DNA of 64,000 nucleotides. Source: JAAXHB01 sp965221635. Its GTDB lineage: Bacteria > Actinomycetota > Acidimicrobiia > Acidimicrobiales > Aldehydirespiratoraceae. Positions 43,473 through 50,608 of the stretch are shown piece after piece. A model generated the notes under the pieces. That model made no database searches. It was given only the letters and a program-made list of their open reading frames with translations, and had not been told where the DNA came from. The position numbers were made by a program, and so were the translations under genes. The stretch spans positions 1,488,001 through 1,552,000 of the forward strand of contig OZ244902.1 of the NCBI GenBank assembly GCA_965221635.1, given 5' to 3'. How positions within the stretch are numbered: position 1 is the first letter of the stretch; every line of letters begins with the position of its first letter.

Positions 43473-44969
43473 TCAGACACCCGCGGGCGTGGCGCGGCGC
43501 TGCATCAGCCAGGCGCCCGACGCCGCGGCCACCAGCACCAGCGCGGCCACCGCGGCCCAGTGACTGAAGGTGTGAAAGCCCACTATTTCCATGGCGGCGC
43601 CTGCGGAGAACCCGGCCAGGGCGCCTCCCAGGGTCATGATCATGTCCGCAGCCCCCTGCACCTCCACGCGCTGGTTGGCGGGAAATGCGCCGGTCAGCAG
43701 CGAACTTCCCGAGATCAGTCCGAAGCTCCAGCCCAGTCCCACCAGCAACAGTCCCACGAACACTCCGAGGCTGTCCTCGGGGGAGGTGTGCGAGGCCATC
43801 TCCGCGCCCACGAAAAGCACCACACCGCCCGAACCAACCATCACGTAGGGCCCCACGCGATCCACGAACCATCCCACCACTGGCGAAAAGGCGTACATGC
43901 CCACGATGTGAAGGGAGATCACCAGGCCTATCACCCTCAGTTCGTGGTCTCCGTTGGTCATGTGAAGCGGGGTCATCGTCATCACCCCCACCATCACCGC
44001 TTGGCCCACCAGCATTCCCAGCACCGCCAGTGAGGCCTCGGGGTTTCGGGCAATTCGGCCGATCACCGTGAACAGGGGGGTGGGTCGTGTCCGCGCCACC
44101 GGTGATGGGACGGCCCCGGGCGCGGTTGCGGCAACCACCCCGTCGCTGGGGGCATTGCCGCCGGTTTCGCCGTGAAGGGCACCGACGCCCGGCGCGGCGG
44201 GAGGGCCATGGTCTTGATCACTGCGGGCCTGGCGCCTCAGGGTTGTTCGCCGTGAAGGGCCGGTGAGCGTTCCGAGCACCTCCAGTGGGTCGGGCCGCAG
44301 CTCCGTCCAGGTGATCACCGCCCCACCGGCGAACGCCAAGAGCCCCAGCAGGAACGGGACCGACAACTCCGGCAGTCCCAGCGCTTCGGCCACGTCACCG
44401 GCGGGGCCGAGCGCAATCGTGGGGCCTGCCACCGCTCCAAAAGTGGTGGCCCACACCATCATTCCAATGGCGCGCCCCCGGTGATCGGCGTCAACCAGAT
44501 CGGCGGCGGCGAAACGGGTGGCAAGGTTCGCGGCCTGCCCGCCGCCCACGGCGATGATGCCCACCACCAGAAGCGGGTACAGCTCCGCCACCGCCGCAGC
44601 GAACACGCAGGTGGCGCCCACCGTGCCGATCATCCATCCCGTCACCAGTCCCGCCCGGCGGCCCTTGCGTGCCATCAGCCGAGCCAGCGGAACCGACGCG
44701 CCCACCGTGCCGAACGAGAGCGACCCTGCAGCCATGCCCGCGAGGGTCTCGCTGCCGGTGATGTCCTCGGCGAGCACCGCGGTGGCCGCGAACGCCGCGG
44801 TCATCGCCGACGCGGAGGGGATAACCGAAGCCATCAGCACCCACATCACACGTCGCTGAACCGCGTGGCGATAGTCGCTGAAGGCCGCGTGGGGTGGCGC
44901 CGGGGTTACGGGTCGGGTGTCTGTCACCTGCGGGGCTGACTGTTGCGGGGTGCCATGGCCGCGCAACAT
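43473..44969 (-). CDS. major facilitator superfamily transporter
   Basis: 498 aa, about 12 membrane segments. First half has the loop 2-3 motif ASVPLARLMARKGRRAGLVTGWMIG; the central loop is expanded by a Gly/Pro/Ala-rich stretch (about residues 240-290); second half resumes with IGRIARNPEASLAVLGML and GWFVDRVGPYVMVGSGG. Probably a drug or metabolite exporter; substrate not readable. ATG 44969 has no clear ribosome-binding site, and a GTG (VTDTRPV) 14 codons later is an alternative. Same strand as, and 45 nt after, the alpha/beta hydrolase gene. Confidence 0.85.
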   Translation of the reverse strand: MLRGHGTPQQSAPQVTDTRPVTPAPPHAAFSDYRHAVQRRVMWVLMASVIPSASAMTAAFAATAVLAEDITGSETLAGMAAGSLSFGTVGASVPLARLMARKGRRAGLVTGWMIGTVGATCVFAAAVAELYPLLVVGIIAVGGGQAANLATRFAAADLVDADHRGRAIGMMVWATTFGAVAGPTIALGPAGDVAEALGLPELSVPFLLGLLAFAGGAVITWTELRPDPLEVLGTLTGPSRRTTLRRQARSDQDHGPPAAPGVGALHGETGGNAPSDGVVAATAPGAVPSPVARTRPTPLFTVIGRIARNPEASLAVLGMLVGQAVMVGVMTMTPLHMTNGDHELRVIGLVISLHIVGMYAFSPVVGWFVDRVGPYVMVGSGGVVLFVGAEMASHTSPEDSLGVFVGLLLVGLGWSFGLISGSSLLTGAFPANQRVEVQGAADMIMTLGGALAGFSAGAAMEIVGFHTFSHWAAVAALVLVAAASGAWLMQRRATPAGV

Positions 44970-45014
44970 TACCCAGCGCCCACCCTGGGCGGCCCAGCGC
45001 GGGCCTCCAACCGT

Positions 45015-45842
45015 TTACCAGGTGATGCGGCCCGACAACGCGGTCACGGCTTGGATCAACTGCGGCCACATCTGCGGGGCCAAAACGTGGCGCATCCCCT
45101 CGATCTCCAGGTATTCGGCGCCGGGGATCAACTCGGCGGTGCGACGACCCGCGTCGGGCGCGATCAGGGGATCCCCCGCGCCGTGAACCACCAGCGCCGG
45201 AACGTCGAGGCCGCGCAACAGATCGGCACGACTGCCGGTGCGTTGAACTGCTGCGATCTGACGATCCGATGCACCCGGATGCCATGCTCGGTTGTACGTG
45301 GTCTCCAGGTAGTGCCGGTACGCGTCCTCGTCTCGCCACGCCGGGTTCGACCAGATGCGGTAACCAACCAGGTCGAGTTCGACTTGTTCGGCAATGGTGG
45401 GCGCCGCGGGTTCGATCAGCGCGGCGTGGGCTTCGGGGGTGGCCTCGCCGTAGCCGGCCTCGCCGCTGTTGGAACCCGCCGACACCAGTCCGGCCACCCG
45501 CTCGGGGTGAAGCGCCGCAACCATCTGGGCCACCATGCCTCCCAGCGAGAACCCGCAAACCACCGCACGTGACGCGCCCGCATGGCTCATCACGGCCACC
45601 ACGTCGCCGGCCATCTCGGCAAGGGTGTATTCGGTGCCCTCGGGCAGCACGGTGGACAGTCCGGAGTCGCGGTGATCCATGCGGATCACGAAGAACTGCC
45701 GATCCGCGAATCCCTGGCAACACTCCTCGTCCCAGGTGAGCATGCTCATGCCCAGCCCGTGCAGAAGCACCAGCGCCGGATCGTCTTCGTCTCCGAAGGT
45801 TTCGTAGGCCAAGGTCACGTCGCCGTTGCGCGCAAAGGGCAT
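45015..45842 (-). CDS. alpha/beta hydrolase
   Basis: 275 aa: LLHGLGMSMLTWDEE (oxyanion HG), MDHRDSG, nucleophile GFSLGGMVAQ with Ser, VVHGAGDPLIAPDAG (acid Asp) and GMRHVLAPQMWP (His). Resembles 3-oxoadipate enol-lactonase-like or aclacinomycin methylesterase-like enzymes, but function is open. The start is ATG 45842 (MPFARNGDVTLAYETFG); the frame stays open upstream only as the antisense of the racemase gene. Likely co-transcribed with the MFS gene. Confidence 0.9.
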   Translation of the reverse strand: MPFARNGDVTLAYETFGDEDDPALVLLHGLGMSMLTWDEECCQGFADRQFFVIRMDHRDSGLSTVLPEGTEYTLAEMAGDVVAVMSHAGASRAVVCGFSLGGMVAQMVAALHPERVAGLVSAGSNSGEAGYGEATPEAHAALIEPAAPTIAEQVELDLVGYRIWSNPAWRDEDAYRHYLETTYNRAWHPGASDRQIAAVQRTGSRADLLRGLDVPALVVHGAGDPLIAPDAGRRTAELIPGAEYLEIEGMRHVLAPQMWPQLIQAVTALSGRITW

Positions 45843-46196
45843 CCGCCGACAATACAGACCACCGTCGCGGCGATGCACTGTCGCATCTCGGCCCCCCCAA
45901 CCTCCAGCACGTGGCGGACGTTCAACCGACGCCGCGGCAGGGCTTCCGATGGAGGTTGGGTATGCGGGCGCTCGGGGCAGACTGCCACGCTGCGCGAAGG
46001 TGCAACGATCCACCGGTGAAGCTGCGGACAGGTGGGCCCTTGGGGTGAAACCGGTTCGTGGCGCGGGCGCGGAGCCCGCGTGCTTGTTGCGCAGCGACGC
46101 AGCCGGACGTGGCTGCGTGAGGCAAAGGCGATGCAGGTCAATCGGAGGCGGGATCCCAACAGATGAGTGCGATGCAACCCAGGCGGAGGTGCTGAG
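45843..46196. promoter_or_regulatory. 354-nt divergent spacer with two perfect hairpins
   Basis: No gene seen. It must hold promoters for the hydrolase-MFS pair (-) and the racemase chain (+). Two inverted repeats sit close to the racemase side: CGCGGGC-N5-GCCCGCG (46062-46080) and ACGCAGCC-N6-GGCTGCGT (46097-46118). They could be a structured leader or attenuator. Confidence 0.45.
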
Positions 46197-47351
46197 ATGG
46201 GGCCACTGGCAGGTACGAGGATCATCGAAATGGCAGGCATCGGCCCTGGGCCGTTTTGCGCGATGATGCTGGCAGACATGGGCGCGGACGTGATCCGCGT
46301 GGATCGCGCGGCAGCGGTGCGGCCGGCATCGCCCGACGGGCCGCCCCGAAGCGCGCCCACTGATCCCATGGGCCGTGGCCGTCGTTCGATCGGTGTGGAC
46401 TTGAAGGCCCCTGGTGGCGCCGAGACGGTGCTGCGCCTGGTGCAGGACGCGGATGGCTTGTTGGAGGGGTTCCGCCCGGGGGTGGCCGAACGCCTCGGCA
46501 TCGGCCCTGATGTGTGCCTGGGGCGAAACCCCCGCCTGGTGTACGGACGGATGACCGGTTACGGCCAGGAGGGCCCGTACGCGGCGATGGCCGGTCACGA
46601 CGTGAACTACATCGCCCTGGCAGGTGCGTTGCATCACATCGGGCGTGACGGTGAGCCGCCCCTGCCGCCGCTCAACCTGGTGGGCGATTTCGGTGGGGGA
46701 GGCATGTACCTGGCGTTCGGCATGGTGTGCGCCATGTTCGAGGCACGAACCTCCGGCGCCGGGCAGGTGGTGGACGCCGCAATGGTGGACGGCGCCGCTT
46801 CGCTGATGACGTTCTTCTACGGCATGTCGGCACGCGGGGCGTGGAGTGTTCAGCGTGGCACCAACCTGATCGACACGGGCGCGCCCTACTACAACGTGTA
46901 CGAAACATCGGACGGTGAGCACATCTCGTTGGGATCCTTAGAGCCGCAGTTCTACGCCGAGTTGCGGCGCCTGGCCGGCCTCGACGGCCCTGAATGGGAC
47001 GATCAAGGCGACCAGCAACAGTGGCCTGCGCTGAAAGCCAAGATGGCCGAGGTGGTGGCCTCGCGTACCCGCCAAGAGTGGTGCGAACTGCTGGAGGGCA
47101 CCGACGTGTGCTTCGCTCCGGTGTTGAGCATGACCGAGGCAGCCGAGCATCCCCACAACCGTCACCGGGCCACCTTCGTGGAGCGTGACGGGGTGCTGCA
47201 ACCTGCGCCCGCTCCGCGTTTCAGCCGCACCGAGGCAACCATCGAACGTCCCCCGGCGCGTCCGGGTGAGCACACCGACGAAATCCTCGCCGAGCTGGGT
47301 TTGGGCGTGGACGAGGTGTCCGACTTGCGAGCCGCCGGGACGGTGGCGTGA
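46197..47351 (+). CDS. CaiB/BaiF-type CoA transferase, alpha-methylacyl-CoA racemase-like
   Basis: 384 aa family III enzyme. The racemase branch is suggested by RMTGYGQEGPYAAMAGHDVNYIALAGALHHIGR and GDFGGGGMYLAFGMV, which include the His (GHD) and Asp (GDFGGG) used for alpha-proton exchange of 2-methylacyl-CoA. N-terminus MGPLAGTRIIEMAGIGPGPF, AMMLADMGADVIRVDR. Start ATG 46197 with GGAGG 8-9 nt upstream. Likely role in branched fatty acid or sterol side-chain degradation. Ends in TGATG with the PIG-L gene. Confidence 0.92.
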   Translation: MGPLAGTRIIEMAGIGPGPFCAMMLADMGADVIRVDRAAAVRPASPDGPPRSAPTDPMGRGRRSIGVDLKAPGGAETVLRLVQDADGLLEGFRPGVAERLGIGPDVCLGRNPRLVYGRMTGYGQEGPYAAMAGHDVNYIALAGALHHIGRDGEPPLPPLNLVGDFGGGGMYLAFGMVCAMFEARTSGAGQVVDAAMVDGAASLMTFFYGMSARGAWSVQRGTNLIDTGAPYYNVYETSDGEHISLGSLEPQFYAELRRLAGLDGPEWDDQGDQQQWPALKAKMAEVVASRTRQEWCELLEGTDVCFAPVLSMTEAAEHPHNRHRATFVERDGVLQPAPAPRFSRTEATIERPPARPGEHTDEILAELGLGVDEVSDLRAAGTVA

Positions 47352-48277
47352 TGGCCACGGCGGTGTTCTTTCACGCCCATCCCGACGATGAGGCGATCAT
47401 CACCGGCGGCACGATGCTGCTCGCATCGAGGGCCGGTCACCAAGTGGTGCTGGTGTGCGCCACCGACGGCTCCGGCGGCCTAACAGACATCTTCAACGGA
47501 GACTCCGATGCCGATGACGCCGCGGAGAGCGCGGCGGATGATCGCCTCACCGGTGACGCTGAAGGCGCCGTTGACGGTGAGGGCGCCGATGACGCCGGTG
47601 ACCTTGCTGAGCGGTTGGCGGTGGTGCGAGAGGCGGAGCTTCGAGCCTCCGCGGAGATCCTCGGGGTACACCGGGTGGAGATGCTCGGCTACCGGGATTC
47701 GGGCATGGCCGGGGATCCTGCAAACGACGATCCGCTCAGCTTCTGGCAGGCCGACGACACCGAGGCAGCCGAGCGCCTCGCCGCCCTGCTCAGGGAGGTT
47801 GGAGCGCAGCTTGTGGTGTGCTACGACGACAACGGCAACTACGGCCATCCAGATCACATCAAGGTGCACCGGGTGGGGGTGCGAGCCGCGGAAATAGCCG
47901 GAGTGGACTTGGTTTACGAAGCCACCACCGACCGCGACCACTTCCGCGAGACGATGCACCAGATTCGCGAGATGGCCACCTCCGCGGGTGTAGACGCCGG
48001 ATCCGACGAGGAATGGGAAGAAATGGAAGACGAACTCGCCGCGGAGTCCTTCGGCGTGTCCGCGGAGTTCATCACCCACCGGGTGGACGTCACCGCGGCT
48101 TTGGCGGAGAAGAGGGCGGCCATGGCTGCCCACGCCTCGCAAATCCCGCCGGGTTCGTTCTTCGTGTCATTGCCCGACGAAGCCTTCGCGTTGGTGTCGG
48201 CCACCGAGTGGTACATCCAGCGTGGCGCCACCCCAAGCCCAAAGCCCGGCAACGACATCTTCGCCCCCCTGAACTGA
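47351..48277 (+). CDS. PIG-L family deacetylase (MshB/Mca/LmbE-like)
   Basis: 308 aa zinc-dependent N-deacetylase or amidase. Motifs: FFHAHPDDEAIITGG (HPDDE, residues 10-14), GYRDSGMAGDP, and NGNYGHPDHIKVHRVG (third zinc His, ~169). Resembles mycothiol S-conjugate amidase (Mca) and MshB; which one, or another sugar deacetylase, is not settled. A ~35-residue acidic Asp/Ala-rich insertion (about 55-90) interrupts the first third. Start and stop both lie in TGATG overlaps. Confidence 0.9.
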   Translation: MATAVFFHAHPDDEAIITGGTMLLASRAGHQVVLVCATDGSGGLTDIFNGDSDADDAAESAADDRLTGDAEGAVDGEGADDAGDLAERLAVVREAELRASAEILGVHRVEMLGYRDSGMAGDPANDDPLSFWQADDTEAAERLAALLREVGAQLVVCYDDNGNYGHPDHIKVHRVGVRAAEIAGVDLVYEATTDRDHFRETMHQIREMATSAGVDAGSDEEWEEMEDELAAESFGVSAEFITHRVDVTAALAEKRAAMAAHASQIPPGSFFVSLPDEAFALVSATEWYIQRGATPSPKPGNDIFAPLN

Positions 48278-48351
48278 TGCCAAACCCCCCGGCGCTGATG
48301 GCCAAATCCGGTTGCGTCCGCCGGAATCGCCGTCCCGGAAGCCGGCTGTGA
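48277..48351 (+). CDS. mini-ORF 1, 24 codons, translationally linked
   Basis: Starts at the ATG of the PIG-L stop (TGATG) and stops in a TGATG that opens the next mini-ORF. Peptide MPNPPALMAKSG followed by CVRRNRRPGSRL: basic and Arg/Pro-rich. It is the first unit of a 74-bp tandem repeat. Whether the peptide matters or only the coupling is unknown; no homolog recognised. Confidence 0.4.
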   Translation: MPNPPALMAKSGCVRRNRRPGSRL

Positions 48352-48425
48352 TGCACACCCGGCCCACCGTGGTGGCCGAATCCTTCCCCGTCCGCCGGGA
48401 TCGCCGACCGGGAGCCTTGGGGTGA
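48351..48425 (+). CDS. mini-ORF 2, 24 codons, translationally linked
   Basis: Second unit of the repeat: MHTRPTVVAESF then PVRRDRRPGALG, again basic and Arg/Pro-rich. It is the same length as mini-ORF 1, keeps the VRR-x-RRPG core, and has GGGAG before the TGATG that starts the membrane protein. The preserved frame and length argue against pure chance, but expression is unproven. Confidence 0.4.
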   Translation: MHTRPTVVAESFPVRRDRRPGALG

Positions 48426-48811
48426 TGTCGAACGCACCGGCGGTGATGGCCTCGGCGGTGAGTGACATCCACGACTGGTTCTCCTGGGTGGTGATCGGCG
48501 TGAACGCAGCAGCAGGCCTGTGGGCACTGGCCGCACACCGGTGGCCCGCGGCTCGCCACCGCCTCGGTTGGGCAGTGGTGATCGCAGGCCAGCTGAGCGT
48601 GTTCGTGCAAGCCGGTTTGGGTTCCTGGCTGATAGCCCGCGAAGGCCGTGCAGCCCCCGACCTCCACGCCCTGTACGGATTCTCGGCACTGGTGGCAGTG
48701 GGCATCGCCTACAGCTACCGCTCCCAACTACAACGCCACCTGCACCTCCTCTACAGCGGCACAGCCCTGTTCCTGATGGGCCTAGGAATAAGAGCCATAA
48801 TCCTCGACTAA
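48425..48811 (+). CDS. small integral membrane protein, unknown function
   Basis: 128 aa with about four hydrophobic helices: WFSWVVIGVNAAAGLWALAA, LGWAVVIAGQLSVFVQAGLG, LYGFSALVAVGIAYSY and LLYSGTALFLMGLGIRAIIL. Conserved-looking His residues (DIHDWF, DLHALYG, RHLHLLY) might bind haem or metal, but no family is recognised. Final gene of the chain racemase, PIG-L, mini-ORFs. Its 3' end lies in one copy of a direct repeat that recurs at 50.6 kb. Confidence 0.7.
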   Translation: MSNAPAVMASAVSDIHDWFSWVVIGVNAAAGLWALAAHRWPAARHRLGWAVVIAGQLSVFVQAGLGSWLIAREGRAAPDLHALYGFSALVAVGIAYSYRSQLQRHLHLLYSGTALFLMGLGIRAIILD

Positions 48812-48828
48812 CACAGCACCGTCGGATC
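48803..48828. repeat. left copy of imperfect direct repeat flanking the AT-rich cassette
   Basis: CTCGAC-N4-ACAGCACCGTCGGATC, spanning the last codons of the membrane protein gene. Its partner at 50619-50643 differs by one base in the 16-bp core and has a 3-nt spacer. Looks like an att site or target duplication at the 3' end of a gene. Confidence 0.5.
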
Positions 48829-49098
48829 TCCGCGGGGGGCGAGTTCCAACGGTCGGCACGGCTCCGACCATGATCACCGGTACCCGAACCAACACCAATG
48901 GTAGGAACTCGCCCACCCCGTTCAACGCTGAAGAGCTAGTGGCACTCAGTTCCGTGCGCTGTGGTCAGGTTGGACCGGGAGTCGACGCTGCCCATAGTTC
49001 TTCGGGAAGGGTGTTATCATTGGTGAGTGATGTGAGCGCCGTAACGTGGTACCGTTTCGGGTTCAGTCGCGGACGACAGATTCGATGGAGGTGAGGGC
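48829..49098. other. spacer at the left edge of the probable defence island
   Basis: 270 nt with falling GC content. No gene seen. A GGAGGTGA ribosome-binding site (49084-49091) ends the spacer. A -10-like TATCAT occurs near 49014-49019, without a convincing -35. Confidence 0.4.
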
Positions 49099-49635
49099 AT
49101 GAATGAGGAAGCACTCCAGGACCTGCTGCGCGAGTTCATAGAGGCCTTGAATACGGCCGGACTCTCATGGTTAACTGCCGAGATAGCCGATCTCGTGACT
49201 GAGAGCAATGAGATACTGATGTTAGGCCCAGAACCTAGACACTGGCGCGACGGGGGTTTCCGGGACCGTACGGCCCAATTGGAGTATACGCCCAGAGAAC
49301 ATCTCCTCTTGCTACTTGACGCAGTTGAGAGAGTAATTCGAAATAATCTAGATGCCGAAAGAGAAATTTCTGGGTTTTTCCGGGCGGAACGGCACCAATA
49401 TGAACGGAGCATAGAGCAAAGTACACATGAAGACAGTGAACGACTAGACACCGCAAACCCCACGACTACTCGGGTCAATCCGCCCAACACTCTACGCTTC
49501 TTCTCTGAGTCAGTACCCGGCAGAGAACCTGGTGGCTTCGAGTTGACCACTGAAGACGCTCTTGAGGCGAGGATTGAAGCAGTCAAGGCGCTCACGTTAG
49601 CAATCCGTAGCATCAGGGAGGAGGTATCGGAGTGA
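49099..49635 (+). CDS. hypothetical protein, partner of the predicted nuclease
   Basis: 178 aa, no family recognised. Mostly helical and acidic: LQDLLREFIEALNTAGLSWLTAEIADLV at the N-terminus, REHLLLLLDAVERVIRNNLDAEREISGFF in the middle, then a Thr/Asn/Pro linker and a helical C-terminus (EARIEAVKALTLAIRSIREEV). Strong GGAGGTGA before the ATG. Codon use is clearly more A/T-rich than upstream genes (TTA, ATA and AGA occur). It overlaps the next gene by 4 nt (GTGA), so the two products should be made in fixed ratio, for example an inhibitor or recognition subunit with its nuclease. Confidence 0.65.
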   Translation: MNEEALQDLLREFIEALNTAGLSWLTAEIADLVTESNEILMLGPEPRHWRDGGFRDRTAQLEYTPREHLLLLLDAVERVIRNNLDAEREISGFFRAERHQYERSIEQSTHEDSERLDTANPTTTRVNPPNTLRFFSESVPGREPGGFELTTEDALEARIEAVKALTLAIRSIREEVSE

Positions 49636-50297
49636 CCAGTAATGTGGACTTGATGAACGAAATCAAGAGGAATCTAACGTCAGCAGTAGTCCCAAGTCTG
49701 ACATCCGCCAACAATGCCCACGACCTCTACGAGGCGTATGTCTTTACGCTTGTTCTTAAAGCTGCGCGCAGGGCAGGCTACTCCGTGCGATACGAACGGA
49801 TCAACAGCGTCCAGTCAGGCCCACAAAGCACTTTCTTTTTTCGTACTAGTCCAGGTCACATCTTTACGGCTACACAACCATACGGGTTTGCGGTTCTTGT
49901 GTCCAATGGATTCCCGAGATTCGAAGTGCATCTCGGAGTGCGGGTTCTCGGCAAGTCACACGTATCCCACGAATGCGATGTTCTGATAATTGACCGGAAG
50001 ACAGCAGAAGCGTGCCGAGAAAGAAGGCGAGACCCACGTCATTCGCGCGCTAGCCTGGCGATTGAGTGCAAGTTCTATTCCTCATCGCTCCCGCTTGGAC
50101 AACTTCGAGGGTTCCTAGGACTCTCACTTGACCTTGGAGCAGCAAAGACCATGCTGGTCACCAACGTTGAGGCCAATATTTCGATGGCCCGGTACCTTAG
50201 AACCCATAAGCGATGGTCGACGGACCGCCTCATTCCTCCTTCACACAATGTCGCCAGAACATTTTCCCAATGGGTCAGCAGCAGCCTTGATCACTAA
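49632..50297 (+). CDS. predicted PD-(D/E)XK nuclease
   Basis: 221 aa. The centre reads HECDVLIID then, ~30 residues later, ASLAIECKFYSSSLPLGQLRGFLGLS: Asp (~115), Glu (~147) and Lys (~149) in the order of a PD-(D/E)XK site, with a following helix holding Gln as in restriction-like nucleases. The N-terminal helix NAHDLYEAYVFTLVLKAARRAGY is like the first helix of this fold, with a possible Glu ligand. GTG start inside the stop of the previous gene. AT-richer than the chromosome around it and next to a large restriction/helicase operon, so probably anti-phage; target unknown. Confidence 0.65.
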   Translation: MTSNVDLMNEIKRNLTSAVVPSLTSANNAHDLYEAYVFTLVLKAARRAGYSVRYERINSVQSGPQSTFFFRTSPGHIFTATQPYGFAVLVSNGFPRFEVHLGVRVLGKSHVSHECDVLIIDRKTAEACRERRRDPRHSRASLAIECKFYSSSLPLGQLRGFLGLSLDLGAAKTMLVTNVEANISMARYLRTHKRWSTDRLIPPSHNVARTFSQWVSSSLDH

Positions 50298-50371
50298 AGA
50301 CTTGGGCTCACCTCGTTGCGTGGTTGATATCGTTCGGTTATGGTCTGCCGGTTAGGCTGTAGGACTTTGTG

Positions 50372-50608
50372 CTAATACGAATTCAAGGGTGTGAATCTTC
50401 CGGTCAGGAGACTCGGTGCCGTAACCCGAACCGATCGCTGGAAGGGGCGGTCTTGGGGTAGCAAGAAGAGCCGGGCTGTCGGCGTGTGGACCCGACGGCC
50501 GAGGCTGCCCAAGAGGAAGTCCTTGCGGTCTGTCTTGTCCAGGCCTTGTGTTGCCAAGTGTCGACGGCAGCGGGCACGACGCAACTCCAGGTTCGAGTGC
50601 GTACTCAT
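50372..50608 (-). CDS. possible small basic protein coupled to DUF4062 gene
   Basis: 78 codons starting in an ATGA overlap with the end of the DUF4062 gene (50605-50608). Very Arg/Leu-rich (RRARCRRHLATQGLDKTDRKDFLLGSLGRR); no family recognised. The coupled start is the only support. An ORF in the opposite direction overlaps it almost completely, so it may be spurious. Confidence 0.3.
   Translation of the reverse strand: MSTHSNLELRRARCRRHLATQGLDKTDRKDFLLGSLGRRVHTPTARLFLLPQDRPFQRSVRVTAPSLLTGRFTPLNSY

Larger units (their letters stand above)
48277..48445. repeat. 74-bp imperfect tandem repeat, about 2.3 units
   Basis: Unit starts at 48277, 48351 and 48425. The core (A/G)TGGCC(A/G)AATCC ... GTCCGCCGG(A/G)ATCGCCG ... 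TGATG repeats with identical 74-nt spacing. The third, partial unit contains the start of the membrane protein gene (MSNAPAVMAS resembles MPNPPALMAK). 74 nt equals 25 codons minus the 1-nt stop/start overlap, so each unit is a complete ORF coupled to the next. Confidence 0.85.

Noticed and set aside
45843..46922. Long N-terminal extension of the alpha/beta hydrolase
   Set aside because: The added part is antisense to the racemase gene and carries no domain; ATG 45842 gives the normal hydrolase N-terminus.
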